In this document: positions 1 to 6,150 of the stretch, in pieces
Position numbering within the stretch: the stretch's first letter is position 1
Layout: each line of letters opens with the position of its first letter
Source: Candidatus Tayloriibacteriota bacterium
Lineage (GTDB): Bacteria > Patescibacteriota > Minisyncoccia > Phycocordibacterales > JAKAEA01
Length of the DNA stretch: 20,773 nucleotides
NCBI GenBank assembly: GCA_029288535.1
Contig: JARIGY010000061.1
Coordinates: 1 to 20,773 of the forward strand
Direction: 5' to 3'
Made by a program: the position numbers and the translations under genes
The notes under the pieces: model-generated
The model's database searches: none
The model's input: only the letters and a program-made list of their open reading frames with translations
What the model was told of the DNA's origin: nothing

Positions 1-2
1 GC

Positions 3-68
3 GCTAAGTTCTGTCCCATTTGTGGCGCTGTTTGCCAGTCTTTAAAGACGTCAGTCGAAGCTGCCTAA
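3..68 (+). CDS. C-terminal tail of a zinc-ribbon-like protein (partial)
   Basis: The reading frame is open from the window edge and ends in TAA at 66-68. It gives a 21-residue tail that contains a CPICGAVC stretch, a CxxCG knuckle typical of small zinc ribbons, followed by an alanine-ending tail. A strong plus-strand terminator begins 29 bases after the stop, which supports this being a real gene end. The gene starts outside the window, so its family cannot be named. A chance open frame of this length is possible, and the Cys motif plus terminator are the only arguments for it. Confidence 0.45.
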   Translation, partial: AKFCPICGAVCQSLKTSVEAA

Positions 69-96
69 ACAACAGCAGTACATCATGACCTTTCTA

Positions 97-129
97 CTCC
101 CCACCTCACAAAGGCGGGGAGTTTTTATT
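97..129 (+). terminator. Rho-independent terminator
   Basis: CTCCCCACCT pairs with AGGCGGGGAG with one A-C mismatch, giving a 10-position stem around a five-base loop. It is followed directly by TTTTTATT. The T-run is on the plus strand only, so it ends the plus-strand gene whose stop is at 66-68. It offers no obvious stop for the minus-strand operon that ends at 132. Confidence 0.85.
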
Positions 130-131
130 GC

Positions 132-284
132 CTACCTCCCATCCGGCGCTTCATCGTTCGGCGCGCTTGTCGGGTCGACATTTTCCGAAGGAATGCCGTC
201 TTCAACGTCGTCTACAATAGAATCCGGATTCTGATCATCCGAGTCATTATCCTTATTATTTGTTCGTATATCGTCTCGATTCAT
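132..284 (-). CDS. Small acidic hypothetical protein (50 aa) at the end of the dnaN operon
   Basis: An ATG at 284-282 opens a 50-codon frame that ends in TAG at 134-132. The product begins MNRDDIRTNNKDND and is rich in Asp, Asn, Glu, Pro and Ser with almost no hydrophobic residues, so it is predicted to be disordered and strongly acidic. It follows the DciA-like gene by 21 bases on the same strand and would be co-transcribed with it. No Shine-Dalgarno site is visible; the upstream sequence is A/T only. The function is unknown. Its position beside dnaA, dnaN and a DciA-like gene makes a role as a charged partner or an unstructured accessory possible, but this is inference. The composition could also arise from a non-coding stretch. 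Confidence 0.45.
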   Translation of the reverse strand: MNRDDIRTNNKDNDSDDQNPDSIVDDVEDGIPSENVDPTSAPNDEAPDGR

Positions 285-305
285 ATTTTTATTTTTTATT
301 AGTTA

Positions 306-563
306 TTATCGTATATCGATAGGCGCTTTGTCCCCCAACTGAGCCTTGAGCTCATCTAATATTTTTTGCTTGCGCATGAATATCTCATTCTTGACGCCCG
401 GACTCGCCGTGAGCTTGATCACGAAATTCTTTATGTCGAGATCCTTCTCGTCGAGATTGATTTTCGCAACCCTATTGACGATCGAAATCACCGCGTCTTT
501 CTCGAACTTCGCGCCCTGGAATATACTTTTGAACTTATCAAGAAACCCGCCGAGGTTGTTCAT
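306..563 (-). CDS. DciA-like (DUF721) helicase-loader family protein
   Basis: The 85-residue product matches the style of the DciA/DUF721 domain. It has a predicted beta strand (FVIKLTASPGVKNEIF), a helix that packs 'RKQKILDELKAQLG', then a short terminal strand ending in IDIR, like the conserved 'eLr...LLerLn..lg...v..irf' ending of that family. DciA proteins help load the replicative helicase DnaB in bacteria that lack DnaC or DnaI. This protein is shorter than typical proteobacterial DciA and would be essentially one domain. Its ATG follows the dnaN stop codon with no gap, so translation is probably coupled. Location next to dnaA and dnaN agrees with a replication role. The assignment rests on recalled pattern, not on a profile search. 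Confidence 0.55.
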   Translation of the reverse strand: MNNLGGFLDKFKSIFQGAKFEKDAVISIVNRVAKINLDEKDLDIKNFVIKLTASPGVKNEIFMRKQKILDELKAQLGDKAPIDIR

Positions 564-1664
564 TTATTTATTGATCGGCATCACCAGATACGTGAATGAT
601 TTATCGCCTGCGCCTTTGATGATGAGCGGCCGGGTTAAGCCGTTGAAATCGAATGACATACTGTCCGCTTCGAGCGATTGGAAGCAGTCGGTAATATATC
701 TGTAATTGAAATTGATATCCAAATCGTCGCCATCCAAAACCGACTCTATTTTATTCACGCTTTCCCCAACGTCGGCATTGCGGGTTGAAAATTCAAATGT
801 TTTTTCGCTCGGATAGGCTTTGACAGACAGTTTGTTGAATTTATCGGAGAAAATAGTCGCGACTTTGAGCGCGGAAACGACATCCTGCTTCAGAACGATC
901 ACATGCGTCTTGAATTCCTTGGGGATAATCTGTTTATAGTCGGGGAAAATGCCGTCGACGATGCGCGACGTGAGATAAACGCCGCTGAAACTGAAGGAGA
1001 TCTGGTTTTTACTGACCGCCATATCGACTTCGCCTTGCGCCCCTTCGAGGATCCGCATGATTTCCGGAATATTCTTGACCGGAATAAGAATCGAGCCGAA
1101 ATCTTTGAGATCTTTCATCTTCACCCGCTTTTCGGCAAGGCGGAATGAGTCGGTTGCGACAAAGATGAGCCCGTCTTCGTCGGCATAAATGTAGACGCTC
1201 GATAATTCCGGCTTCATACTCGACGTCGCGCTCGAGTACCATACCGCCTTGATTCCCCGTATAAGCTCTTTAGCCGATACTTTGTATGCATTCTCGCCCA
1301 CTATCCTCGGGATGGTCGGAAAGTCCTCGCTCGGAAGAGATTTGATGACTGTGGTTCCAGCGTCGGTCGTGACTTTTACATTTCCTTCGGTTGTCTCGAG
1401 CGTTACATTCTTGTCCCCGATGCTCTGGGCCAGAAAACTATTCAAAATAGATCCGGGAATCGCCACCTTGCCTTCTTCGATCACTTTCACCGGCACAGTG
1501 ATCTCGATCCCGAGATCGAGGTTGGTCGACCGGATGACGACTTCATTGCCCTTCGCCTCGATCAGGATACAGCTCAATACCGGCAGGGTTAAATTCTTGC
1601 CGGTTATCTTCTCGGCTCTGTTTACGGCTTCGGCTAATTTCGATTTGGCGCATTCTATTTTCAT
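564..1664 (-). CDS. dnaN: DNA polymerase III subunit beta (sliding clamp)
   Basis: The 366-residue product has the length and layout of bacterial DnaN, three clamp domains of about 120 residues each. It starts MKIECAKSKLAEAVNRAEKI. It carries the LPVLSCILIEA strand region and the early 'STNLDLGIE' motif, and ends in SFTYLVMPINK, the counterpart of the usual YLVMPMRL tail at the peptide-binding pocket. The clamp is a ring-shaped dimer that tethers polymerase and other client proteins to DNA. The gene lies downstream of dnaA on the same strand, across the putative origin, and its stop abuts the start of the DciA-like gene. No Shine-Dalgarno site precedes the ATG (upstream is AAAGACCACC). Identification is secure. 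Confidence 0.97.
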   Translation of the reverse strand: MKIECAKSKLAEAVNRAEKITGKNLTLPVLSCILIEAKGNEVVIRSTNLDLGIEITVPVKVIEEGKVAIPGSILNSFLAQSIGDKNVTLETTEGNVKVTTDAGTTVIKSLPSEDFPTIPRIVGENAYKVSAKELIRGIKAVWYSSATSSMKPELSSVYIYADEDGLIFVATDSFRLAEKRVKMKDLKDFGSILIPVKNIPEIMRILEGAQGEVDMAVSKNQISFSFSGVYLTSRIVDGIFPDYKQIIPKEFKTHVIVLKQDVVSALKVATIFSDKFNKLSVKAYPSEKTFEFSTRNADVGESVNKIESVLDGDDLDINFNYRYITDCFQSLEADSMSFDFNGLTRPLIIKGAGDKSFTYLVMPINK

Positions 1665-1774
1665 GGTGGTCTTTATTCTCTTATCTATTCTATATATAAA
1701 TCTATTACTATACTTAGTACTGTGGATAAGTGGACAACTCCCCTATATGGCGACAGCTATGGCTGCTTTCCGAA

Positions 1775-1813
1775 ACCCGACTGTGCATAACTTTTGGTAA
1801 CATTTTGTCGGGT
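1775..1813. repeat. 7-bp inverted repeat inside the origin region
   Basis: ACCCGAC at 1775-1781 is the exact reverse complement of GTCGGGT at 1807-1813, with a 25-base loop. A TTATNCACA-type box follows the left arm directly (1782-1790) and another overlaps the last base of the right arm (1813-1821). It could be a cruciform or protein-binding dyad within oriC. A 7-bp match in this region could also be coincidental. Confidence 0.45.
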
Positions 1814-1883
1814 GTGAATAACCCAGTCTGCCCTGCGAATTGTCCCCATTTCATCCCCACTCTGTTCACATCATATCAATATC

Positions 1884-1938
1884 TTATCCACAGGTTTATC
1901 CCCACTATCCACACTTGGTTGTCCCCAGCTTATCCACA
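1884..1938 (+). promoter_or_regulatory. DnaA box cluster directly downstream of dnaA
   Basis: Four boxes lie in 55 bases: TTATCCACA (1884-1892), TTATCCCCA (1896-1904), CTATCCACA (1905-1913) and TTATCCACA (1930-1938). All have the same orientation. The middle two abut each other with no gap. The last box ends one base before the dnaA stop codon at 1941-1939. Dense same-strand boxes are the usual core for DnaA oligomer assembly. Confidence 0.85.
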
Positions 1939-3282
1939 TCAGAACATCGAGCGGATCTGCTTGAGCTCCTGGACCAGGATATGGTTGGTCTTGAGTTCAT
2001 TCTTGATCTTTTCGCAGGAATGGATGACGGTCGTATGGTCTCTTCCCCCCAGTTTCTGGCCTATGGAAGGATACGATACGTCAAATTCCTCCCTCAAGAT
2101 ATACATAATGAGCTGGCGCGGCCGCACCACTTCCTTGCGGCGGGTCTTTTCGTAGATGCTCGCTTCTTCGATATTGTAGAAATCGGCGATGGTTTTGATG
2201 ATATCCTTTACCGAAACGGCTTTTTTCGGCTTGGTATTGTTCTTGATCAGGTTTTTGATATCGACCAGATTGAGTTCCCTGCTTCGGAGCTGGGATTGGA
2301 TGATGATGGAATTCAAAACCCCTTCTATTTCGCGGATGTTGCCGTCTATCGTATTGGCCAAATACTCGACTATATCCGGAGAAAGCTCGAAATTCTGCAT
2401 TTTTGCCTTGGCGCGGAGGATTGCAGCTCTCGATTCCTGGTCCGGATGCGGAATATCGATGATCATGCCGGCAGAAAAGCGCGATTTGAGGCGCTCTTCC
2501 AGGTTTTGGATGTAGTTCGGGTGCTTATCCGAAGAAAAGATGATCTGCTTGTTATCATCGTAAAAGCTGTTGAACAGATGGAACAATTCCTCCTGCGACT
2601 TCTCTTTATTTGAGAAGAACTGGATGTCGTCCATGATCATGACGTCGTATTTGCGGTATTTATCCTTAAAGCTGTTGGCCCGGTTGTTCTGGACGGCGTT
2701 GATGTAGTCGATGGAGAATTTCTCGGAGGTCAGGTAATACACCCGTTTTGAAGTAGTGTTTTTCAAGTAGTTGCCAACTGCCTGGATAAGGTGGGTTTTG
2801 CCGCGGCCCGTGTCGCCATAGAGGAAAAGCGGGTTGTAGGTGCCGCCCGGTTTCTTGATCACCGCCTGGGCAGCTGCATGGGCAAGCTCGTTGAACGGAC
2901 CGACCACGAAAGACTCGAACGTGTAGCGCGGGTTCAGGTTGTCTTCTTTGTTTATATAGTAATCGCTGAGCGGAATTTCGCTTGTGGAATTGCTTTGGAC
3001 GATTTTCTGCGGCTCAAAATCACGCTTTTTCTGCTCATCTTTGGAAACGACATATTCGATAGCTCGGATTTCGGCGACATTGCGCAGGCACTTCAGGATG
3101 AATTTATGAAACTTGTTATTGAGCCAGTCTTTGACGAACACGTTGGGCACACTGAGAAACACCGTGCCATCTTCTACCTTCACAATGTACGTATCCTTGA
3201 ACCACATCTTGAAGTTGGCGGGCGAAACCTCGCGCTCGACTTCTCCCAGTACGCTTTCCCAAAGTTTAGTAGTATCGTTCAT
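1939..3282 (-). CDS. dnaA: Chromosomal replication initiator protein DnaA
   Basis: The 447-residue protein shows all four DnaA domains. An N-terminal helicase-interaction domain (about 1-80, with SPANFKMWF) is followed by a linker (80-115). The AAA+ domain has Walker A GDTGRGKT (156-163), Walker B IMDDI (216-220), sensor 1 SSDKHP (250-255) and the RLKSRF arginine finger box (264-269). The C-terminal DNA-binding domain contains the signature GGRDHTTVIHS (412-422). It opens DNA at oriC and loads the helicase. The Walker A loop has Arg where the family normally has Leu (GxxGLGKT). The gene has a promoter with flanking DnaA boxes upstream, suggesting autoregulation, and boxes directly after its stop. 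Confidence 0.98.
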   Translation of the reverse strand: MNDTTKLWESVLGEVEREVSPANFKMWFKDTYIVKVEDGTVFLSVPNVFVKDWLNNKFHKFILKCLRNVAEIRAIEYVVSKDEQKKRDFEPQKIVQSNSTSEIPLSDYYINKEDNLNPRYTFESFVVGPFNELAHAAAQAVIKKPGGTYNPLFLYGDTGRGKTHLIQAVGNYLKNTTSKRVYYLTSEKFSIDYINAVQNNRANSFKDKYRKYDVMIMDDIQFFSNKEKSQEELFHLFNSFYDDNKQIIFSSDKHPNYIQNLEERLKSRFSAGMIIDIPHPDQESRAAILRAKAKMQNFELSPDIVEYLANTIDGNIREIEGVLNSIIIQSQLRSRELNLVDIKNLIKNNTKPKKAVSVKDIIKTIADFYNIEEASIYEKTRRKEVVRPRQLIMYILREEFDVSYPSIGQKLGGRDHTTVIHSCEKIKNELKTNHILVQELKQIRSMF

Positions 3283-3303
3283 AGATGAGAAATGATTCGT
3301 ATC

Positions 3304-3331
3304 ATTATATACTTCTCAAAGCAGAGGTGAA
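3304..3331 (-). promoter_or_regulatory. Probable dnaA promoter
   Basis: On the minus strand, TTCACC (3331-3326) is spaced 16 bases from TATAAT (3309-3304). The -10 lies 21 bases before the dnaA ATG, which leaves a short leader of about 14 bases without a clear Shine-Dalgarno site. The dyad AATGAT-N4-ATCATT at 3291-3306 overlaps the downstream edge of the -10 and could be an operator. Confidence 0.6.
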
Positions 3332-3352
3332 CTTGTGGAAGGTTTATAAGTA

Positions 3353-3372
3353 TGTTGATAAGTTGTGGATAA
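3353..3372 (-). promoter_or_regulatory. Two DnaA boxes upstream of the dnaA promoter
   Basis: TGTTGATAA (3353-3361, one mismatch) and TGTGGATAA (3364-3372, perfect) stand in tandem two bases apart on the same strand. They lie 22 bases or more upstream of the dnaA -35 and about 60 bases upstream of the rpmH promoter. They fit DnaA autoregulation, or a second subregion of a bipartite origin flanking dnaA. The remaining part of the 3283-3467 gap holds only the two divergent promoters. Confidence 0.75.
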
Positions 3373-3431
3373 GGTGGGTATAACGCATTTCGCCACAAAT
3401 ATCCATCAGCAATAGACTCAGGATTGCCGTA

Positions 3432-3460
3432 TTTACTTTTTAGCGCATCTGTCGTATACT
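3432..3460 (+). promoter_or_regulatory. rpmH promoter, leaderless geometry
   Basis: TTTACT (3432-3437) and TATACT (3455-3460) are 17 bases apart. Only seven bases separate the -10 from the rpmH ATG at 3468. Transcription starting at the usual distance would begin at or next to the A of the start codon, so the mRNA should be leaderless. No Shine-Dalgarno site could fit. Confidence 0.7.
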
Positions 3461-3467
3461 CGCCTTT

Positions 3468-3605
3468 ATGTCACAAACGTATCAACCCAAGAAGCGAAAG
3501 CGCGCAAAGACCCACGGGTTTCTCGTCCGCTCACGCACCAAATACGGCCAGAACACCCTGAAGCGCCGCCGCCAGAAGGGCCGCAAGCTTATCACGACGG
3601 TATAA
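3468..3605 (+). CDS. rpmH: 50S ribosomal protein L34
   Basis: The frame ATG 3468 to TAA 3605 encodes 45 residues: [12 protein letters not shown], then the L34 core with THGFLVRS, a [16 protein letters not shown] stretch and LITTV. That is the normal size and the normal Arg/Lys-rich signature (the usual form is 'HGFRaRM.T..GR.vl..RR.KGRk.L'). L34 is a late-assembling protein of the large ribosomal subunit. The gene is divergent from dnaA and 19 bases upstream of rnpA, the classic arrangement. It is too short for many ORF callers. Identification is secure. Confidence 0.97.
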   Translation: MSQTYQPKKRKRAKTHGFLVRSRTKYGQNTLKRRRQKGRKLITTV

Positions 3606-3624
3606 AGCCGCAGGAATAGCTCTC

Positions 3625-4011
3625 ATGCTTTCCCACAGCAGACGCGTTTCGCGAACTCTCTTCGAGAAGATCCTCAAAAAAAGCACCGTATCTCACGGTG
3701 CCTATTTCTCGCTCAGGATCGGCTCAATTTCCGAGCCAAGCCTCTCGAACACACCTGAAGCAAGCCTCTCGACTAAGCTCGAGGCAAGCCGGTTTTCTTT
3801 TGTCGTATCCAAAAAAGTGGCCATGAAGGCAACGAAACGCAACCTGATCCGCCGCCGCGGCTACGCGTCTCTCGAGCACTTGTCCCCTCTTATCAAGCCG
3901 GGCTTGGTAGTTTTATTCTTTGCCAAAAAAGGCATCGATACGCTTTCACAGAAAATGCTGGAAGACGCGATACTGGAAAGTTTAAAACAATCCCGAATTC
4001 TGATACAATAG
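3625..4011 (+). CDS. rnpA: Ribonuclease P protein component
   Basis: The 128-residue product has the RNase P protein core: FSFVVSKKVAMKATKRNLIRRR corresponds to the family's RNR-type motif, whose basic face binds the RNA subunit and the pre-tRNA leader. It works with the RNA subunit to mature tRNA 5' ends. It follows rpmH by 19 bases, with AGGA about nine bases before the ATG as a weak ribosome site. Between the first helix and the core strand is a Ser/Glu/Pro-rich insertion of about 20 residues (near 33-53), encoded by imperfect DNA repeats containing AAGCCTCTCGA (about 3739-3792). The last codons contain the -10 element for yidC. Confidence 0.92.
   Translation: MLSHSRRVSRTLFEKILKKSTVSHGAYFSLRIGSISEPSLSNTPEASLSTKLEASRFSFVVSKKVAMKATKRNLIRRRGYASLEHLSPLIKPGLVVLFFAKKGIDTLSQKMLEDAILESLKQSRILIQ
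3981..4009 (+). promoter_or_regulatory. yidC promoter inside the rnpA end, leaderless geometry
   Basis: TTTAAA (3981-3986) and TACAAT (4004-4009) are spaced 17 bases. TG at 4001-4002 makes an extended -10 (TGATACAAT). The -10 is built from the last rnpA codons (ATA CAA TAG) and ends seven bases before the yidC ATG at 4017. Confidence 0.65.
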
Positions 4012-4016
4012 CCCTT

Positions 4017-4748
4017 ATGCAACACGGATTCTTCGCCACAGTTTTTTATATCCCTTTTTATAACGCTTTCGTATATCTCGTCAATATCCTGCCAAGCCAT
4101 ACTGCATGGCTCGCAGTCGTGCTCCTTACGCTCATTATCCGCTTCGTCCTTTTCCCTCTTTCCAAGAAATCGATCCGCACCCAGCTTCTCATGAAGCAGA
4201 TCGAGCCTGAAGTCCAGAAAATAAAGGAAAACGTCAAAGATAAGAACGAACAGGGCAAACAGACTCTCGAGCTTTATAAAAAGCGCGGCGTCAACCCGTT
4301 CGCCGGTTTTTTACTCGTGCTTATCCAGCTCCCTATCCTTATCGGCCTCTATCGCGTATTCCGCAGCGGCTTTCCGAAAGTTGATCCGACCCTTCTTTAT
4401 AGTTTCGTCCATGCGCCGGCCATGGTCTCGATGTTTTTCCTCGGTGCCGACCTGCTTACTTCCATCAAACTGCGCTTTGTCCTAGCCGTACTTGCGGTCA
4501 TTACTCAATTTATCCAGATCAATCTTTCATTGCCGAAAGTCACCCGCAAGGAAAATGCCACGTTCCAGCATGACCTCGCCTACAGCATGAACATGCAGAT
4601 GCGCTACATCCTGCCGCTCATCATGTTCCCTATCGCCTATATCTCGTCGGTGATCGCACTTTACCTCATCACGACCAATATATTCATGACCTGTCAGGAA
4701 CTCTTTGTGAAGCGCAAGATGGAGGCTAAGTTCAAGGCAGCGATCTAA
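4017..4748 (+). CDS. yidC: Membrane protein insertase YidC (short, Gram-positive-like form)
   Basis: The 243-residue protein has the five-helix YidC/Oxa1/Alb3 core without the large periplasmic domain of E. coli YidC. TM1 contains the conserved groove arginine (LTLIIRFVLFPLS, Arg42). A charged cytoplasmic hairpin follows (about 50-90, with QIEPEVQKIKE). The hydrophobic PFAGFLLVLIQLPILIGLYRVF segment is typical of the second core helix. It inserts and folds membrane proteins alone or with Sec, and could insert the many membrane proteins of the neighbouring pilus/secretion cluster. It lies five bases after rnpA, with no yidD between. Identification is secure. Confidence 0.95.
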   Translation: MQHGFFATVFYIPFYNAFVYLVNILPSHTAWLAVVLLTLIIRFVLFPLSKKSIRTQLLMKQIEPEVQKIKENVKDKNEQGKQTLELYKKRGVNPFAGFLLVLIQLPILIGLYRVFRSGFPKVDPTLLYSFVHAPAMVSMFFLGADLLTSIKLRFVLAVLAVITQFIQINLSLPKVTRKENATFQHDLAYSMNMQMRYILPLIMFPIAYISSVIALYLITTNIFMTCQELFVKRKMEAKFKAAI

Positions 4749-4752
4749 TAAA

Positions 4753-4914
4753 AATCTCTCCGTCTCCTTCGGAGACACCTCTCTTATAAACAAGAGAGGA
4801 AATGCGCGCTTGCTAAATTGTAGAGTTAACCTCTAGTGTTGTTGTAAGGTTCCCCTCTTGTTTATAAGAGGTGAAGTTGGGGCGGGACCCAACTGCAAGA
4901 CGTCGGGGGAGATT
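4753..4914. mobile_element. Inverted-repeat (MITE- or REP-like) element
   Basis: This 162-base non-coding stretch between convergent genes begins AATCTC and ends GAGATT. It contains paired arms: CTCTTATAAACAAGAG (4781-4796) is the exact reverse complement of CTCTTGTTTATAAGAG (4855-4870). Each arm is also a hairpin by itself: 4778-4799 has an 8-bp stem and 4854-4871 a 6-bp stem. Extra hairpins are GTCTCC-TTC-GGAGAC (4762-4776) and AGTTGGG-N6-CCCAACT (4875-4894). No ORF or transposase is inside. It could be a miniature mobile element or a REP-like element, and may also act as a two-way terminator. No T-runs follow the hairpins. Confidence 0.5.
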
Positions 4915-4915
4915 G

Positions 4916-6148
4916 TTACTGCCCGATATTCAAACTCCACAGCGTGTAATCCTTTTTGTTCGTAAACAGAAGGTAGTCTTCGTTTGCGCTCAATGAAAGG
5001 TTGGTTGCGTCGATGCTCTGGTTGAAATCCTGAAACGGTCTGCTGATGACTTGGGTCGTGCCTGCGGCCGTGTCTATCTTATAGATGGAGTCGGTAAACG
5101 AAACGAGACCTTGGTACCACGCATCGGGGTAGGAAGCGGCAGGAATACTGTTGGGAACGGCGCAATACAATACAGTCGGAGCTTTTTTTGACCAGACGCA
5201 CTTTTCCGCCAGAGTTGAAAGCGCAATCGCGGTCGTTGCGTTGTCTTTTGGAGATAAGATATTCAAAGCGTTATTTGCATCCGAATATGCGATTTTTGTT
5301 ACAGCGGGGTTGGCCAAGACGGTCAGGCCGGCAATGTTCCCCAGGATCTCGGTGATCGATCCTGTTTTTGCGTTCAAAGCGTAGCTATGTCCAGGTACAT
5401 TGCTTGATGGTTTTGTGGTCAGAACAATCGTACTTTCCTGCGGCCATGAGACGAGCCATTCGGTAAGGGGCGCGGAGAAGATCTTCGCCGCTTTGGTGCC
5501 GTCGGGGTTTGCAACAAAACCGTTCACTCCCCCGCTTTGCGGTACGAGGTAGAAGATCTTGCTTGTGCTTGGAGAAACAGCAAGCGCTCCTATGCCGCTC
5601 GGGAGGAAACTTCCTTGCAGGCCGATCTCGGAAACTCTTGTCGTGCTCGAGATATTTGTCGAAACAAACTTTGCCGAATAGGTATTGATCGTGTTGTTTG
5701 CCCTAACTGATTGAAGAATGACTGCTGCGCCATTGTTTGCCCAGTATGAATGGCTAATGTCCGGAAGAGTGGTGTTGGTGACTCGGCTGAGGGTTTGAAA
5801 AAGCGTATTAAAGCTGAATGTGTTGCCGGTAATGCGATCGACAAAACTGATGGTCGGCCTGCCGCCATTCTGAATAAAAGCTCCGCCGGCTGTCGGAGCA
5901 TCGACGATTTTTACGAGCGCTGCCTGCTTTCCGGTTGTATTAAACGCAGTGGAAACCGATGTTTCCGTGGTTGGTTTTTTCAAGGTGATATTTTCCGAGG
6001 ACTGGCCAAATGGGTTCGCACTGGAATTTGCGGGAGGCACTACTGTGACCTGCGGCTGTGCCTTTGTTCTGGAAATAATAAGATATCCTCCGATTCCTAA
6101 AATAACTACGAGGCACGCTATGGCGATGATAATGGTTCGTTTGGACAT
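4916..6148 (-). CDS. Membrane-anchored propeller-like extracytoplasmic protein
   Basis: The 410-residue protein starts with MSKRTIIIAI and a single hydrophobic segment (about 5-25), then a Pro/Ser/Asn/Thr-rich linker (about 28-75). The rest is outside the membrane. Repeating blocks suggest a beta-propeller of the TolB/WD40-like kind: 'GIGALAVSPSTSKIFYLVP', 'SWPQESTIVLTTKP', 'LANPAVTKIAYSDAN', 'VWSKKAPTVLYCAVP', 'LSLSANEDYLLFTNK'. These blocks are inferred from sequence rhythm, not a database match. It is the last gene of the eleven-gene minus cluster, two bases after the pilin-like gene, so it probably acts outside the cell with that machine. No catalytic motif was seen; the specific function is unknown. 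Confidence 0.75.
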   Translation of the reverse strand: MSKRTIIIAIACLVVILGIGGYLIISRTKAQPQVTVVPPANSSANPFGQSSENITLKKPTTETSVSTAFNTTGKQAALVKIVDAPTAGGAFIQNGGRPTISFVDRITGNTFSFNTLFQTLSRVTNTTLPDISHSYWANNGAAVILQSVRANNTINTYSAKFVSTNISSTTRVSEIGLQGSFLPSGIGALAVSPSTSKIFYLVPQSGGVNGFVANPDGTKAAKIFSAPLTEWLVSWPQESTIVLTTKPSSNVPGHSYALNAKTGSITEILGNIAGLTVLANPAVTKIAYSDANNALNILSPKDNATTAIALSTLAEKCVWSKKAPTVLYCAVPNSIPAASYPDAWYQGLVSFTDSIYKIDTAAGTTQVISRPFQDFNQSIDATNLSLSANEDYLLFTNKKDYTLWSLNIGQ

Positions 6149-6150
6149 AT

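Larger units (their letters stand above)
1665..1938. other. oriC: Putative chromosomal replication origin (oriC) in the dnaA-dnaN gap
   Basis: This 274-base gap has no credible gene. It holds perfect DnaA boxes at 1721-1729 (TGTGGATAA), 1884-1892 and 1930-1938 (both TTATCCACA). Near-perfect boxes fitting TTATNCACA on the minus strand lie at 1782-1790 and 1813-1821, and weaker ones at 1896-1904 and 1905-1913. A TTGTCCCCA variant occurs at 1840-1848 and 1919-1927. The left boxes read TGTGNATAA and the right boxes TTATCCACA, so the two groups face opposite ways. The AT-rich tract at about 1675-1720 (with TATATATAAA) beside the 1721 box is a plausible unwinding region. The dnaN promoter probably also lies here, but no clear one was picked out. 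Confidence 0.85.

Noticed and set aside
1700..1720. DnaA-trio motif beside the 1721 box
   Set aside because: CTAAGTATAGTAATAG on the minus strand has only some steps with the expected middle base and almost no GC spacer after the box. Not listed as a feature.
1840..2613. 257-aa plus-strand ORF opposite dnaA
   Set aside because: It is an antisense shadow of dnaA. The minus frame has all DnaA motifs; the plus frame gives no recognisable protein and begins inside the DnaA box cluster.
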